In this document: positions 8,606 through 17,987 of the stretch, in pieces
Layout: every line of letters starts with the position of its first letter
How positions within the stretch are numbered: position 1 is the first letter of the stretch
DNA from: UBA1161 sp002311745
Lineage (GTDB): Bacteria; Planctomycetota; Phycisphaerae; Tepidisphaerales; Tepidisphaeraceae
Reading direction: 5' to 3'
Assembly: GCA_050018415.1 (NCBI GenBank)
Contig: JBEKAB010000010.1
Coordinates: 1-64,000, forward strand
Length of the DNA: 64,000 bases
Position numbers and translations under genes: made by a program
Notes under the pieces: model-generated
Told to the model about the DNA's origin: nothing
What the model saw: the letters and a program-made list of their open reading frames with translations, nothing else
The model's database searches: none

Positions 8606-9769
8606 TCAGGCCGCCACGCTCCCTCCCACTCCGCTGGCCGCCGACCCGTTGCCCGCTTTGGCCGACAGCTTCGAGGCCAGCTGCACCAAACTCTGGCTGA
8701 TTTCGCTCTTGGGCGAACGCAGCACCACCGGCTCGCCGAAGTTGATCGCCGCAATCGCGCTCTTGAAATCGTTGGGAATCTGCCAGAACACCTTCAGCCC
8801 CAGCGACCGTTCCAGTTCTTCCGGTTCGATGTCGTTGCCACGCTTGACGAAACGGTTGACCACCGTGCGAATCTTCGTGGAGTCGATCCCCATGCGTCGC
8901 AGCGCGCCCACGAATCGCTCGGCGTTCTTGGCGCTGGGGACGTTGAGTTCCATCACCAGCAGGTTGATGTCCGCCCCGCGGATCAGCGACGCGTACATCG
9001 GTGAAATGCTCATGATCGAGTCGATCACGACCACGTCGAACACCCGGCTGAGCACGTTCAGCAGCCGGGTGAGACCCGCCTCGCTGACGCGCTGCGTGTC
9101 CTCCGGCATTTCCGGCCGCGCCAGGATCGCCAGGTTGCTCTTCTTGTGGATCGTCAGGGCGTTGTCCAACAACTGCTTGTCCAGCTTGTCGCCCGCTTCC
9201 ATCACGTCCGAAATGGTGTATCGGGCACGGGTGTCGAAGTAGCTGGCCACGCCCCCGCGCATCAGGTCCATGTCGATCAGGACGGCCTTGCAATTCTGCG
9301 CCATGGCGGCGGCGACGTTGCACGCCACCGTCGTCGAGCCGCACCCCCCGACCGTCGGCACCACGTGGATGATCCGCGCCCGCCGACCCATGCCGCGCAC
9401 CTGCGCCACACGCTCGATCGCCGCCGAAAACTTCTGCTCGCTGATCGGCAGCGGAATGAATTCACGCGCGCCCAGGTGCATCGCTTCCATCAGCAGGTCC
9501 GGGTCCACCGTCTGGCTCATGAGGAAGAAGGTGATCGACGGATACTGCCGCGGCAGTGGCGCCACCTTCTTCAATGTTTCCTGCGGCAGGGGATCGAGGT
9601 TGACGATCGCCAGCGCCGGCGCGTCCGGCCGGCTCAGCAGATCCGCCAACTGCTCCACCGTGGCGAACTGGCCCACCGGCTGAGCGCCGAATCGCACCAG
9701 AAACGTGGCCAACTCCTCGCGGTTGGCTTGGTCGGCGTCGACGATGGCACAATTCAATTGAACATACAT
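8606..9769 (-). CDS. cpaE: CpaE/TadZ, pilus localisation ATPase
   Basis: MinD/ParA-type protein that positions the Tad machinery. The 387 residues split into an N-terminal receiver-like domain (~1-130, lacking a typical phospho-acceptor context) and a P-loop domain with the deviant Walker A VGGCGSTTVACN (~145-156) and the Walker B-like VVVIDSI. In the P-loop the usual GKT is GST, a divergence also seen in TadZ-type proteins, so ATP turnover may be weak. The C-terminus is a Ser/Ala/Gly-rich tail. It lies between the secretin and the ATPase genes, as in other Tad loci. Confidence 0.9.
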   Translation of the reverse strand: MYVQLNCAIVDADQANREELATFLVRFGAQPVGQFATVEQLADLLSRPDAPALAIVNLDPLPQETLKKVAPLPRQYPSITFFLMSQTVDPDLLMEAMHLGAREFIPLPISEQKFSAAIERVAQVRGMGRRARIIHVVPTVGGCGSTTVACNVAAAMAQNCKAVLIDMDLMRGGVASYFDTRARYTISDVMEAGDKLDKQLLDNALTIHKKSNLAILARPEMPEDTQRVSEAGLTRLLNVLSRVFDVVVIDSIMSISPMYASLIRGADINLLVMELNVPSAKNAERFVGALRRMGIDSTKIRTVVNRFVKRGNDIEPEELERSLGLKVFWQIPNDFKSAIAAINFGEPVVLRSPKSEISQSLVQLASKLSAKAGNGSAASGVGGSVAA

Positions 9770-9813
9770 GGCGAATTTCCTGAGTCAGCAGGACGACGAC
9801 CTACGCGCAACCG

Positions 9814-11373
9814 CTAACGGACTGGCCCGGGCGAAGCGCCCGCGCTCGGCTGCGCCGGGCTGAAGCCGTAGCTGCCTTGGAACAGCGGCGCCGGCGCGTT
9901 GGACTTGGGCCTGCCGGCCGCCACATCCGTCGCGCTGGGCTGCGTCGCGGCCGAAGAGGCGCTGACCACTTCTCCGCCCAGGTCCTTCTTGAAGAACAAG
10001 TCCCATTGGGTCGGACTGCGCCACTTCTCGCCGGGGATGTCCGTCACGTCACCCGGATCGATCCCATGCACCAGCACCGGCGTCACCATCACAACCAGTT
10101 CCGTCTCATTCCTCTGGTATTGCACCGAACGGAACAGCGCGCCGATCACCGGCAAGTCGCCCAGCATCGGGAACTGCGAGTTGGACGCCGTCACGTTGTC
10201 CTGCAGCAGACCGGCCAGGGCGTACGTCTGCCCCTCGGCCAGCTCCACCGTCGTGTTGACGTTCCGCTTGGTCAGCCCGGGCACCGAGGTGCCGGCCACG
10301 GTCACCGAGTGGCTGTAGTCCAGCTCGCTGACCTCCGGCGCGACCTTCAAGCGGACGCGCCCGCCGCCCAGGGCGATCGGCGTAAACCTCAGGTTGACGC
10401 CGTAATCCTGGTACTGGATGGTGATGGTGGTGCTGCCGCCCGAGCCGCTCTGTGGAACCGGATACGGGAACGACCCGCCGGCCAGGAATGTCGCCTCCTG
10501 ACCGCTGGTGGTGACCAAGTTGGGCTCAGCCAACAGACGCAGGACGTTGTTCGTCTGCAAAGCATTGACGAAATACACGAAAGCCGAGCGGGCAAAGCTT
10601 CCGCCTCCGAAAATCCCGGAGACGGGATTGGTCGGCACCTGGAGGTTGATGACCGGCACTCCCGGCGCGCTGCTGGTGGCTGACGCCAAAGTGAACAGGT
10701 CCTTGCCTGTGTTGTTGGTGACGAACGAGACCCCATCCGAGCCGGCAAAATTAAACCCCAAATCGTTCTCGGCCTGCTTGCTCACCTCGGCGAAGCGAAC
10801 TTGCAGCATGATTTGCTGGCCACCGGCGACCTCCAGGAAGTTGAGCACTTTCCCGTAGGACGCCGCCACTTGCGACGCCTTGTCGGCTGTCTGCAAATCG
10901 GGCACCTGACCGCGCAGCACGATCGCCGCGCCGGTCTGCTCCGCCGTGATCTTGCAGTCCGGGAACATCGCCGCCAATTGCTTGCGCAGCATGTCGATGT
11001 CCGTGGTGACCTGCACGTCAACCACGTGCGTCCGGTCGGAGTCATCCCAGATGATCAACTGCGTTAGGCCCGGCTTCTTGGCCGTGACCAGCAGCTCGGC
11101 CGGACCCAGCGGCACCACGTCGGCTATGTCGGGCAGAAGGATGTTGGCCTTCTTGATCCGGTGCCCCGGCGAAAACTTCGCCGCCTTGCCCGGTTCCAGC
11201 ATGATCTTTTCAAAACCGTCCGTGCTGGCGACCACGGCGGGCGCCGCGGCGGGCGCCGCGGCGGGCGATTGGTCCTGGGCCGTCGCCAGCGCGTGCAGCG
11301 TTGTCAACGCCACCACCGCCACCAACGCCAGCCGGATCTGACGCCGCCATCCAGAATTCCGCTTCAAACCCAT
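9814..11373 (-). CDS. cpaC: CpaC/RcpA, Tad outer-membrane secretin
   Basis: Outer-membrane channel for the Flp pilus, 519 aa from the chosen start. It has a signal peptide (to about LATAQ), an Ala-rich linker, a pilus-formation N-terminal domain (PGKAAKFSPGHRIKKANI), a BON-like domain (QLAAMFPDCKITAEQTGAA), and the secretin domain with the typical LLAEPNLVTTSGQEATFLAGG and the final VVMVTPVLV strand. An in-frame ATG at 11397 would add eight residues; 11373 is preferred because it is followed at once by a normal signal peptide and preceded by GAGAG. The ~70 C-terminal residues beyond the barrel are Ala/Pro-rich. Confidence 0.94.
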   Translation of the reverse strand: MGLKRNSGWRRQIRLALVAVVALTTLHALATAQDQSPAAAPAAAPAVVASTDGFEKIMLEPGKAAKFSPGHRIKKANILLPDIADVVPLGPAELLVTAKKPGLTQLIIWDDSDRTHVVDVQVTTDIDMLRKQLAAMFPDCKITAEQTGAAIVLRGQVPDLQTADKASQVAASYGKVLNFLEVAGGQQIMLQVRFAEVSKQAENDLGFNFAGSDGVSFVTNNTGKDLFTLASATSSAPGVPVINLQVPTNPVSGIFGGGSFARSAFVYFVNALQTNNVLRLLAEPNLVTTSGQEATFLAGGSFPYPVPQSGSGGSTTITIQYQDYGVNLRFTPIALGGGRVRLKVAPEVSELDYSHSVTVAGTSVPGLTKRNVNTTVELAEGQTYALAGLLQDNVTASNSQFPMLGDLPVIGALFRSVQYQRNETELVVMVTPVLVHGIDPGDVTDIPGEKWRSPTQWDLFFKKDLGGEVVSASSAATQPSATDVAAGRPKSNAPAPLFQGSYGFSPAQPSAGASPGPVR

Positions 11374-11458
11374 CGTGCTCTCTCGTGTGACTTCCATGAT
11401 CCGAACCCCAGGGTTAAAGGACTACTGCCGTCCCTCCTGCCCGAACGATCGCACCGCT

Positions 11459-12364
11459 TCAGGGCAATAGGCCCGTATTCGAGGTGCCCAGTTCCGCCAC
11501 CGGCTTGCGTACGTCGAAGCGCACTTCCGTCTCGGTGCCGCCCCGCACCACGCGGATCGTCCATTGCAACGGTACGCTGGGCTGGGTCGAGGGCTGAGTG
11601 GTGCTCGAATCCACGTCCACCAGCGGCCGGACCGTGTTGAACTCGTCCTTCTGACCGCTTTCATGACCGCGAAGATCGATCAGGGTAACGCCCGCGGTAC
11701 TGGTCAACGCCAGATCGTTCCCGCCGCGCAGTGAAAAACGCGGCCGGCCGGTCGCGCTGGCCAGCTCGAGCAACTCGGCCTGCTGCGGTGTGACCAGCAC
11801 GGTCACGCTGCGGCCGCCGCTGTCGACGTTCTCGCCGGGGTTGTGACGCATCCCAACCGCCGTCACCTTCACGTTCTGCGCGATCGTCCGCGCCATCTGG
11901 TCGCCCGTCCGGTCATCACGCATCGTCTGCAGGATGTCGACGTGGCACCCGGGCACGATGTTGCCCGCCACACCGGTGATCTCGTTGATGTCCAGCGTCA
12001 CGGCGCGCATGCCCTGCGGCACCACCGCCTGCAGGCCCGCGCCCACGCCCTTGGCCGCCAAAAGCGTCTCCGTGATCACCTGCCCCTGGATGATCGGCAC
12101 CGTCGCCACGCGGCCGCGGATCTCGCTGGCGTCCTTAAACACCGACGCCGGCAGCGAATCCACCGCCACCTCGCTGCGCGTCAGGTTCTCGTCCGTCAGA
12201 ACCGACCCGGCGTCGATGTTCTGTCTGGCGACAACCACCTGCGGCCGCTGCGGCTGCGCCGCAGACTCGGCTTGCTGCCTCATGAGCAGTCGCGTTGCCA
12301 TCCAAAGGGTCAGCAAGCCCAGGCACAACGCCAAAATCAGCGGAGTGACTTTCTTGAGGTTCAT
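11459..12364 (-). CDS. cpaB: CpaB/RcpC, pilus assembly protein
   Basis: Periplasmic SAF-domain protein of the Tad apparatus, 301 aa, thought to help the secretin and pilin pass the cell wall. The N-terminal helix (~8-25) is followed by an SAF domain (VVVARQNIDAGSVLTDENL) and a RcpC-like domain (MRAVTLDINEITGVAGNIVPG, then GCHVDILQTM). The C-terminal ~70 residues carry extra sequence with a Thr/Ser/Gln-rich linker. It sits 85 bp upstream of the secretin gene in the same transcript direction. Confidence 0.92.
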   Translation of the reverse strand: MNLKKVTPLILALCLGLLTLWMATRLLMRQQAESAAQPQRPQVVVARQNIDAGSVLTDENLTRSEVAVDSLPASVFKDASEIRGRVATVPIIQGQVITETLLAAKGVGAGLQAVVPQGMRAVTLDINEITGVAGNIVPGCHVDILQTMRDDRTGDQMARTIAQNVKVTAVGMRHNPGENVDSGGRSVTVLVTPQQAELLELASATGRPRFSLRGGNDLALTSTAGVTLIDLRGHESGQKDEFNTVRPLVDVDSSTTQPSTQPSVPLQWTIRVVRGGTETEVRFDVRKPVAELGTSNTGLLP

Positions 12365-12587
12365 AAAATGTCTCCCGAAGAACTTTCGCCTTCGACCATC
12401 TAAGTTTCGGAAAAATCGGGTTTCCGGTTTAGAACGTCTGTAGCAACTTTGCGACCCGGTGCCGCCTTGCGTTATCCGACGATCAAGGTCCCTACCGATG
12501 TGCGCAACACCGTCTCATCCGTCCCCCACCCGGCGCTTTTATCGGATGCCCATCCATCCAAATCGCCCGATGCGATCAGGTGAGTTA

Positions 12588-13115
12588 TCACCCTTCCTTG
12601 CGCATGGTCGTAGCGGCAACGACGATCTTGTTGGTATTCAACAACCTCATGGGGCGCATGGCCCCCCCGACCACGCCCCAGGTCGCGTCGATCTCCACCA
12701 CGAAGCCATCGCCCACCGGTACCGCGGATGGATCGGTCACCGACGTCTGCGTCGTCGTGGTGAAGTTGTAGTCGTAATATTTGATGGTGTACTGCGTGGT
12801 ACCGCCCGCGGCGATCGTGTAAGGCCCGCCGCCGGACACCGCGGCACTCTTAGCAAGTCCGCCCTGCTGTAAATATTGCAGAATCTCGTTGTTGACCGCC
12901 GTGGCGGTGCCCCCGGCGACGATCCCCATTCGGCATCCCTCGCGGGCCGCGCCCTGCATCATGTTCTTGCAGTAAAAGAACCAGCCCCCCTCGATGGCGC
13001 CGAAGCAAATCATGCACAGCAACACCCCCGTGATCGCCATTTCCAGCACGGCGCCGCCATGGCGCCGCCCCCTCGCTCCGACACCTTCCCGCACATTCAC
13101 GATGCGCATTGCCAT
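12588..13115 (-). CDS. tadE: TadE-like pseudopilin
   Basis: Minor pseudopilin of the Tad system, 175 aa. It has the TadE signature: a basic N-terminus with RRHGGAVLEMAITGVLLCMICFG, where the Glu at +5 of the hydrophobic stretch is characteristic, and a single long N-terminal helix; CpaA-type peptidases process such proteins. The rest is extracytoplasmic. The long open frame upstream of this start is an overlap with the peptidase gene in another frame, so I placed the start at MAMRIV. It lies 2 bp from the peptidase gene. Confidence 0.88.
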   Translation of the reverse strand: MAMRIVNVREGVGARGRRHGGAVLEMAITGVLLCMICFGAIEGGWFFYCKNMMQGAAREGCRMGIVAGGTATAVNNEILQYLQQGGLAKSAAVSGGGPYTIAAGGTTQYTIKYYDYNFTTTTQTSVTDPSAVPVGDGFVVEIDATWGVVGGAMRPMRLLNTNKIVVAATTMRKEG

Positions 13116-13117
13116 GT

Positions 13118-13681
13118 TCAGCTCCCGGCCAAATTGCCCATCGATAGAACAATCAGCGTCGCGATCAGGATCGGCACCGCATACGGAAGCGGGCGCGCCA
13201 CGCTTCGGCACACCTTGCCGCTCTCGATCGCATGATCCAATCCCACCTCCGATGCGCACGCGAAATTCGCCGCGATGATCGTGCTGTTTCGCAGCAGCGT
13301 CCGCATCCGACCCTGAGCCGCGGCCTGGACCAAAACGATCACCATTCCCACGACCGCCTCGACGATGAACACCAAAAACACCGGCCCGGCTCCCAACCAC
13401 GCCCCGATCCCCGCCAGCAGCTTCACGTCTCCACCGCCCAACGCGGAGAGGGCAAACAGCACCAGGGCCAAGCCGCCGCCGGCGAGCAACCCCAGCGCCG
13501 CGTGACCGGCGCCGGCCAGCCCGCCGAACCAAATCGCTTTGGCCAGCCCCGCCGCCATCAAACCGAAGGTCAGCCAATTGGGAATCCGGCGATGCCGCAG
13601 GTCGATCACCGCCGCCACCACCAGCAACGCCAGCAGCGGAGCCACGCGGATCACCAGCGGCCATGTCATGCTCTGGATCAT
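13118..13681 (-). CDS. cpaA: CpaA/TadV, prepilin peptidase
   Basis: A24-family aspartic prepilin peptidase that processes Flp and TadE precursors in the inner membrane. The 187 residues carry the first catalytic Asp in VIDLRHRRIPNWLT and the second in the GGGDVKLL motif (GxGD), with about six membrane helices. The start at MIQSMTWPLV was chosen because the first helix begins just after it; the next Met is four codons on. It stands between the two flp genes and tadE, an expected position. Confidence 0.92.
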   Translation of the reverse strand: MIQSMTWPLVIRVAPLLALLVVAAVIDLRHRRIPNWLTFGLMAAGLAKAIWFGGLAGAGHAALGLLAGGGLALVLFALSALGGGDVKLLAGIGAWLGAGPVFLVFIVEAVVGMVIVLVQAAAQGRMRTLLRNSTIIAANFACASEVGLDHAIESGKVCRSVARPLPYAVPILIATLIVLSMGNLAGS

Positions 13682-13719
13682 CGCATCCCAACAACGCCCA
13701 TTCCTTCGGACGCTGCACG

Positions 13720-13890
13720 CTACAGTGAACTGTTGACCGAGGTCCACTTGGCGGCGACTTTCGTGCCAACCCACGCGATCAGCGTGATCGCCGCCACGGA
13801 GATCAGCGCCGCAATCAAAACATATTCGATCACTTCGCCACCGGTCTGATCGTTCAACAACTCCCCGAACCGCTTGATGAGTCTTTTCAT
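13720..13890 (-). CDS. flp: Flp-type pilin, second copy
   Basis: Small major-pilin-type protein, 56 aa. It has the Flp motif GGEVIEYVLIAALISVAAI (processing after the Gly, Glu at +5 with the following Tyr) and a short C-terminal WVGTKVAAKWTSVNSSL. It is nearly identical in its tail to the upstream pilin at 14177-14347, so the two arose by tandem duplication. It lies in the Tad operon just before the peptidase gene. Confidence 0.92.
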   Translation of the reverse strand: MKRLIKRFGELLNDQTGGEVIEYVLIAALISVAAITLIAWVGTKVAAKWTSVNSSL

Positions 13891-14176
13891 GTTGATTCCT
13901 TGGCGGCGTTTAGGAAAACATCCGACACTTGCCGCCATCGCTCTCATCGACGCCAACGCCAGCGCGGTTAAGCCCATACCACCCGGCCGGCAAAAAGACA
14001 GGGGGTGGAAACGGTGGACCAAAGTCCCTATTTCCACCACCCTGAAATTTGTGCGGCCAAGACTTGCCGATGGTTGCCGCTGGATTTGCCAGCAGCCAGA
14101 ACGGCGCCGGCCGGTAGCCGCGCCTGCCGCCGCTTCCCTCGTTGCAGCATCCATCGGCCGCTTGACAGTCCGCTGC

Positions 14177-14347
14177 TTACAGCGAGCTGTTCAGCGACGT
14201 CCACTTGGCGGCGACCTTGGTGCCGACCCAGCTGATGATGCTGATGGCGGCCACAACGATCAGACCCGCGATCAGGACGTATTCCAGGACCTCACCGCCC
14301 TGTTCGTCCTTGAGGAGCTTGGTCACGAAATTCGCAATCGCCTTCAT
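14177..14347 (-). CDS. flp: Flp-type pilin, first copy
   Basis: Promoter-proximal gene of the Tad operon, 56 aa, the probable main pilin subunit. Basic N-terminus, the cleavage region EQGGEVLEYVLIAGLIVV, one hydrophobic helix, and the same C-terminus as the second copy (WVGTKVAAKWTSLNSSL). GGGAG sits at good spacing before the ATG, the strongest ribosome site in the operon, consistent with high pilin demand. A 286-bp gap separates the two pilin genes. Confidence 0.93.
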   Translation of the reverse strand: MKAIANFVTKLLKDEQGGEVLEYVLIAGLIVVAAISIISWVGTKVAAKWTSLNSSL

Positions 14348-15139
14348 GTTGTTCTCCCGAAAAGGCGACCAAGTAGTTCCGCGTCGGCCCTCGGCCGCTC
14401 GGCCGGCGCCTTGAGTTCCGAAACCACAGGTCCGGCACTCGACGCGCGCAAGCGCACATGCGTCTGAGACTGCGCTGCCCATTTGCAGCGCCGCCCCTCC
14501 AACCCGACTCAATCACATCAGCTAAGCGCAGACGGGATGTGAGTTCGAAGCCGGATGCTCGTTTCTCATCGACCCTGCAATTCTGTCACTTAACTCCGTA
14601 CACGCAACTTTTGCCGATGGCCCGGAAGACGGCGAAATAAGCCCCCTAATCGATACCCCCGCCCCCGCAGATTCGCCCAGTTATCGGATGACGCCAGCAC
14701 CATAAATCATCGAAAAAACAGGGCTTTAATGGAATCGCCGCCGCGATTGAAAAAAAATCCGCCTCGCCCCGGCGCGCGCAAATGAGCACGCGTCGCGCCG
14801 CAGATGGCGCTTATCAGACTCTTATCACACAATTTTTTATGCGTGGTTTATGCCGGTCAGGCAGAATGCGCAAACTCCGCCGGCCCCCGTCAGACTTTGC
14901 CGAGTTTGCCAATTCACCCCGTTGTCGCGCGCTGCAAAGAATGAAACCCGTGGCCGTAAGGCGCGTGCACCCGCTGTGCAGCATCCATCGCGTCCCCAAC
15001 GACCACGCCCGAATTCCGAACTGCAACTCATAATGCATCCTCTACCGATGCAAAACGAATTGTGATATCTTACCGGCGCCCAGCTCCTAGCCCCGCCATT
15101 GGTGGATCCGTTTCGCCTTCCCCTATTTTCGTTTTCCGA
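14348..15139. other. Long control region upstream of the Tad operon
   Basis: About 790 bases with no credible gene on either strand. It lies between the stop of the MFS gene (minus) and the first flp gene, so the Tad promoter should be in it. I see no confident -35/-10 pair or sigma-54 site. The stretch 14640-14850 is noticeably AT-richer (runs of A and T) than its surroundings. Confidence 0.5.
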
Positions 15140-16759
15140 CTATATGCACAGTAACGCGGCCCCGGTAAGGAGAGCGCTTAACCCCCCTCTCAACAAGACG
15201 ACAACAACGATGGCTGGGACCGGAACATGGGCCGACAACGCGTTGAACGTCGAGATCGCGGTCAAAACGATGCAAAGCGCCAAGTAAACGCCTGCGGCCA
15301 GGTCCGTGCTCCGTCGGTTTTTCGTGAAGGAGACGATGGCTGCGAACAATCCGACAGCGGACACAACGAGACCCAGGAGGCTAAAGTGACCAAAAACTGA
15401 CGCCACGACCGCGAGCACCAGAAATATTCGCGCCATAACAGGGAATGGCCGCGGTTCCGTCAAATCCACAGGCGTGAGCCGCGGCGCCAATAAATGCACG
15501 CACACCACCGCAAGCACGTAAACCGACGCGGCGATGATGAACATGATCAGATAACTGCCCGTCGCTTGCTTGATCGCACCCGAGCCGTAGTTCATGAGTA
15601 TTCCTGCAGTGCCGGCGCAGAACCCGGCCAGGCCCACTACTGAGCCCACGGCGCTCTTTTGGAACATGTCGGAGGTGCATGTGAAAATGTTGGCTGAGAA
15701 TCCCTGATGCGCCGAGGCGGCCAAGCTGATCAAAGCCGCGGCGACCCACATGTTGGAGACCACAGGCGCGAGCGATACCGGCGCAACGCATAGGGCGCAG
15801 GTGAGCATTGCGGTCTTTCGCGCCGCGTTGGGAGTCCAGCCGCGCTTTATCAAGGCCGAGGAAAACCATCCGCCCAGGAGCGAGCCGACATCGGCCATGA
15901 CGAAGATCAAAATCAGCGGCGCCGCCAGCCCCGCGAGCTTGACGTGAAAGCGGTCGGAAAAAAATTTCCCCGACCAGAAAAGGTAAAACCACCAGATGGG
16001 ATCGGTGAGTGTTTTGCCGACCACGATCGCCCAGGTCTGACGATGCGGCAAGAGTACACGCCAGCGCGCCGTCGCGGTGCTGGCTGGCGGTGAATCCGAC
16101 AAGATCAAATCACGTTCCGCCTGATTCACGCGTGGATGGACGGCGGGACTGCGAAACATCGTCAGCCACATCACAATCCAAATCAACGCCAAAATGGGCG
16201 TGATGAGAAAAGCGGCCGGCCAGCCCCATAGCATAACAATCGGTGGAATTGCCAGAGGCGCCAGAACGGCGCCGACATTGGATCCCGCGTTAAAGACTCC
16301 AGTGGCGGTGGCGCGTTGGCGCTGGGGGAACCATTCGGCGACGGTCTTGATGGCGGCGGGAAAGTTCCCCGTTTCCCAAAATCCGAGCATGAATCGGCAT
16401 ATCCCAAACTGCAGTGCACTCCGCGCCAGCGCGTGGCAGCCGCCGGCCAAGGACCAGAAGCCCAACGCGATCGCGTACCCCAGTCGCGTGCCAATTTTAT
16501 CGATGAGCGGGCCCATGAAAATGAACCCCAGCGCATACGCCGCGGTCCACGCCGCGTTCACTTTTCCGAATTCCACGTCCGACCAGTGCATGTTCTTTTG
16601 GAGCGTGGGTCCGAGCACGCCGAGCACGGCGCGATCCACATAGTTGATCGTCGTCGCGTAAAACAGCAGCCCGCACACCACCCAACGGAAGTTCGTGGGA
16701 CGTTGCCGGAGCTGGGCGTAGGGCGGGACGGACACGGTCGACGAGCCGGTCTTGGCCAT
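15140..16759 (-). CDS. MFS transporter, hexuronate/sugar-acid type
   Basis: Inner-membrane secondary transporter of the anion:cation symporter family, related to ExuT-type carriers for hexuronates. Length 539 aa. Motifs seen: VCGLLFYATTINYVDRAVLGVLGP in helix 1, then FMGPLIDKIGTRLGY (the loop 2-3 signature), and GFWETGNFPAAIKTVAEWFP, very typical of ExuT relatives. About 12 helices are followed by an extra hydrophobic C-terminal ~110 residues with three or four more helices, which is longer than usual. GGAGAATCC precedes the start. With the pectinesterase-like gene at 22.3 kb it suggests uptake of pectin-derived sugars; this link is inference. Confidence 0.88.
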   Translation of the reverse strand: MAKTGSSTVSVPPYAQLRQRPTNFRWVVCGLLFYATTINYVDRAVLGVLGPTLQKNMHWSDVEFGKVNAAWTAAYALGFIFMGPLIDKIGTRLGYAIALGFWSLAGGCHALARSALQFGICRFMLGFWETGNFPAAIKTVAEWFPQRQRATATGVFNAGSNVGAVLAPLAIPPIVMLWGWPAAFLITPILALIWIVMWLTMFRSPAVHPRVNQAERDLILSDSPPASTATARWRVLLPHRQTWAIVVGKTLTDPIWWFYLFWSGKFFSDRFHVKLAGLAAPLILIFVMADVGSLLGGWFSSALIKRGWTPNAARKTAMLTCALCVAPVSLAPVVSNMWVAAALISLAASAHQGFSANIFTCTSDMFQKSAVGSVVGLAGFCAGTAGILMNYGSGAIKQATGSYLIMFIIAASVYVLAVVCVHLLAPRLTPVDLTEPRPFPVMARIFLVLAVVASVFGHFSLLGLVVSAVGLFAAIVSFTKNRRSTDLAAGVYLALCIVLTAISTFNALSAHVPVPAIVVVVLLRGGLSALLTGAALLCI

Positions 16760-16908
16760 GGGTGGATTCTCCGCTTCTTTGATCCTGCCAGGACGGCCCC
16801 CATGTTAGGGATTTTCCTGCCCGCACACCAGAAAAGGTTAATAAATTGCCGCGCGCATACGGCCCCGGTAGGCTTTCTGCTAAAATGTCGCCGCAGAAAG
16901 GAAACACT

Positions 16909-17943
16909 ATGCACTCGATCCACGTGCTGGGGGATGGCGCCGGAGGCGGCGGCGCGGTCGTGTTCGTGATTGCCGCCGTCGTCATCGTCATCGGCTTGGT
17001 CTTCTTCGCATTTTTGGCGCAGTTCATCGGCCTGTACGTCCGCGCCATGGTCAGCGGCGCACGCGTCAGCCTGATGGAACTGCTGGGCATGCGCCTGCGG
17101 AAGGTCAACACCCTGGTGATCGTCAACGGCCGCATCCAGGCCAGCCGCGCCGGCTTGCAGGTCAGCCAGCCGGAGATGGAAAGCCACATGCTGGCCGGTG
17201 GAGATGTGCAGCGCGTCATCGCCGCCATGATCGCCGCTAGCAAGGCTGGCATCGACTTGCCCTGGCAAACCGCCACCGCCATCGACCTGGCCGGCCGCGA
17301 CATCCTCGAAGCCGTCCAGACCTCCGTCAATCCCAAAGTCATCGACGTGCCCAACCCGCAGTTCGGCCAGCCCACCATCGACGGCGTTTCCAAGGACGGA
17401 ATCCAACTGAAAGTGAAAGCCCGCGTCACCGTGCGCACCAACATCCGCAGCCTGGTCGGCGGCGCCACCGAGGAAACCGTCGTCGCCCGCGTCGGCGAAG
17501 GCATCGTCACCGCCATCGGCTCCGCCGCGGACTACAAGCACGTCCTGGAAAACCCCGACAAAATCTCCAAGGCCGTCCTCGCCAAGGGCCTCGATGCCAA
17601 CACCGCATTCGAGATTCTCTCCATCGACATTGCCGAGATCACCGTCGGCGAAAACATCGGCGCCAAGCTGGCCGCCGACCGCGCCGAGTCCGACAAGCGG
17701 CGTTTCCAGGCCGAGGCCGAGCAGCGCCGCGCCATGGCCGTCGCCTACGAGCAGGAACACGTCGCCAAGCAGGCCGAAAACCGCGCCACCGTCGTCCTGG
17801 CCGAGGCCGAAATCCCCAAGGCGATTGCCGACGCCCTGCGCAGTGGCAACCTCGGCGTGATGGACTACTATCGCCTCCAGAACATTCAATCGGATACGTC
17901 GATGCGCCAAGCCATCGCCAAACCATCGGACAGCAAGACCTGA
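16909..17943 (+). CDS. floA: FloA, flotillin-like scaffold protein
   Basis: Membrane-microdomain organising protein of the bacterial flotillin family (formerly YqfA). Of 344 residues, ~15-42 form the hydrophobic membrane anchor, then the SPFH-like core (RKVNTLVIVNGRIQASRAGL, ATAIDLAGRDILEAVQTSVNP, GIQLKVKARVTVRTN) and a coiled C-terminal region rich in Glu/Ala (ESDKRRFQAEAEQRRAMAVA). The ATG at 16909 has AAAGGA upstream; the frame extends 21 codons further without support. The usual partner NfeD is absent; a proline-rich small protein follows instead 44 bp downstream. Confidence 0.95.
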   Translation: MHSIHVLGDGAGGGGAVVFVIAAVVIVIGLVFFAFLAQFIGLYVRAMVSGARVSLMELLGMRLRKVNTLVIVNGRIQASRAGLQVSQPEMESHMLAGGDVQRVIAAMIAASKAGIDLPWQTATAIDLAGRDILEAVQTSVNPKVIDVPNPQFGQPTIDGVSKDGIQLKVKARVTVRTNIRSLVGGATEETVVARVGEGIVTAIGSAADYKHVLENPDKISKAVLAKGLDANTAFEILSIDIAEITVGENIGAKLAADRAESDKRRFQAEAEQRRAMAVAYEQEHVAKQAENRATVVLAEAEIPKAIADALRSGNLGVMDYYRLQNIQSDTSMRQAIAKPSDSKT

Positions 17944-17987
17944 TGCCGGCCTGCCGACTTTAGTCGGCAGAACCCGACCACCGAACC

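Noticed and set aside
14548..14568. Possible tRNA T-arm (GAGTTCGAAGCC)
   Set aside because: No acceptor, D or anticodon stems can be formed around it.
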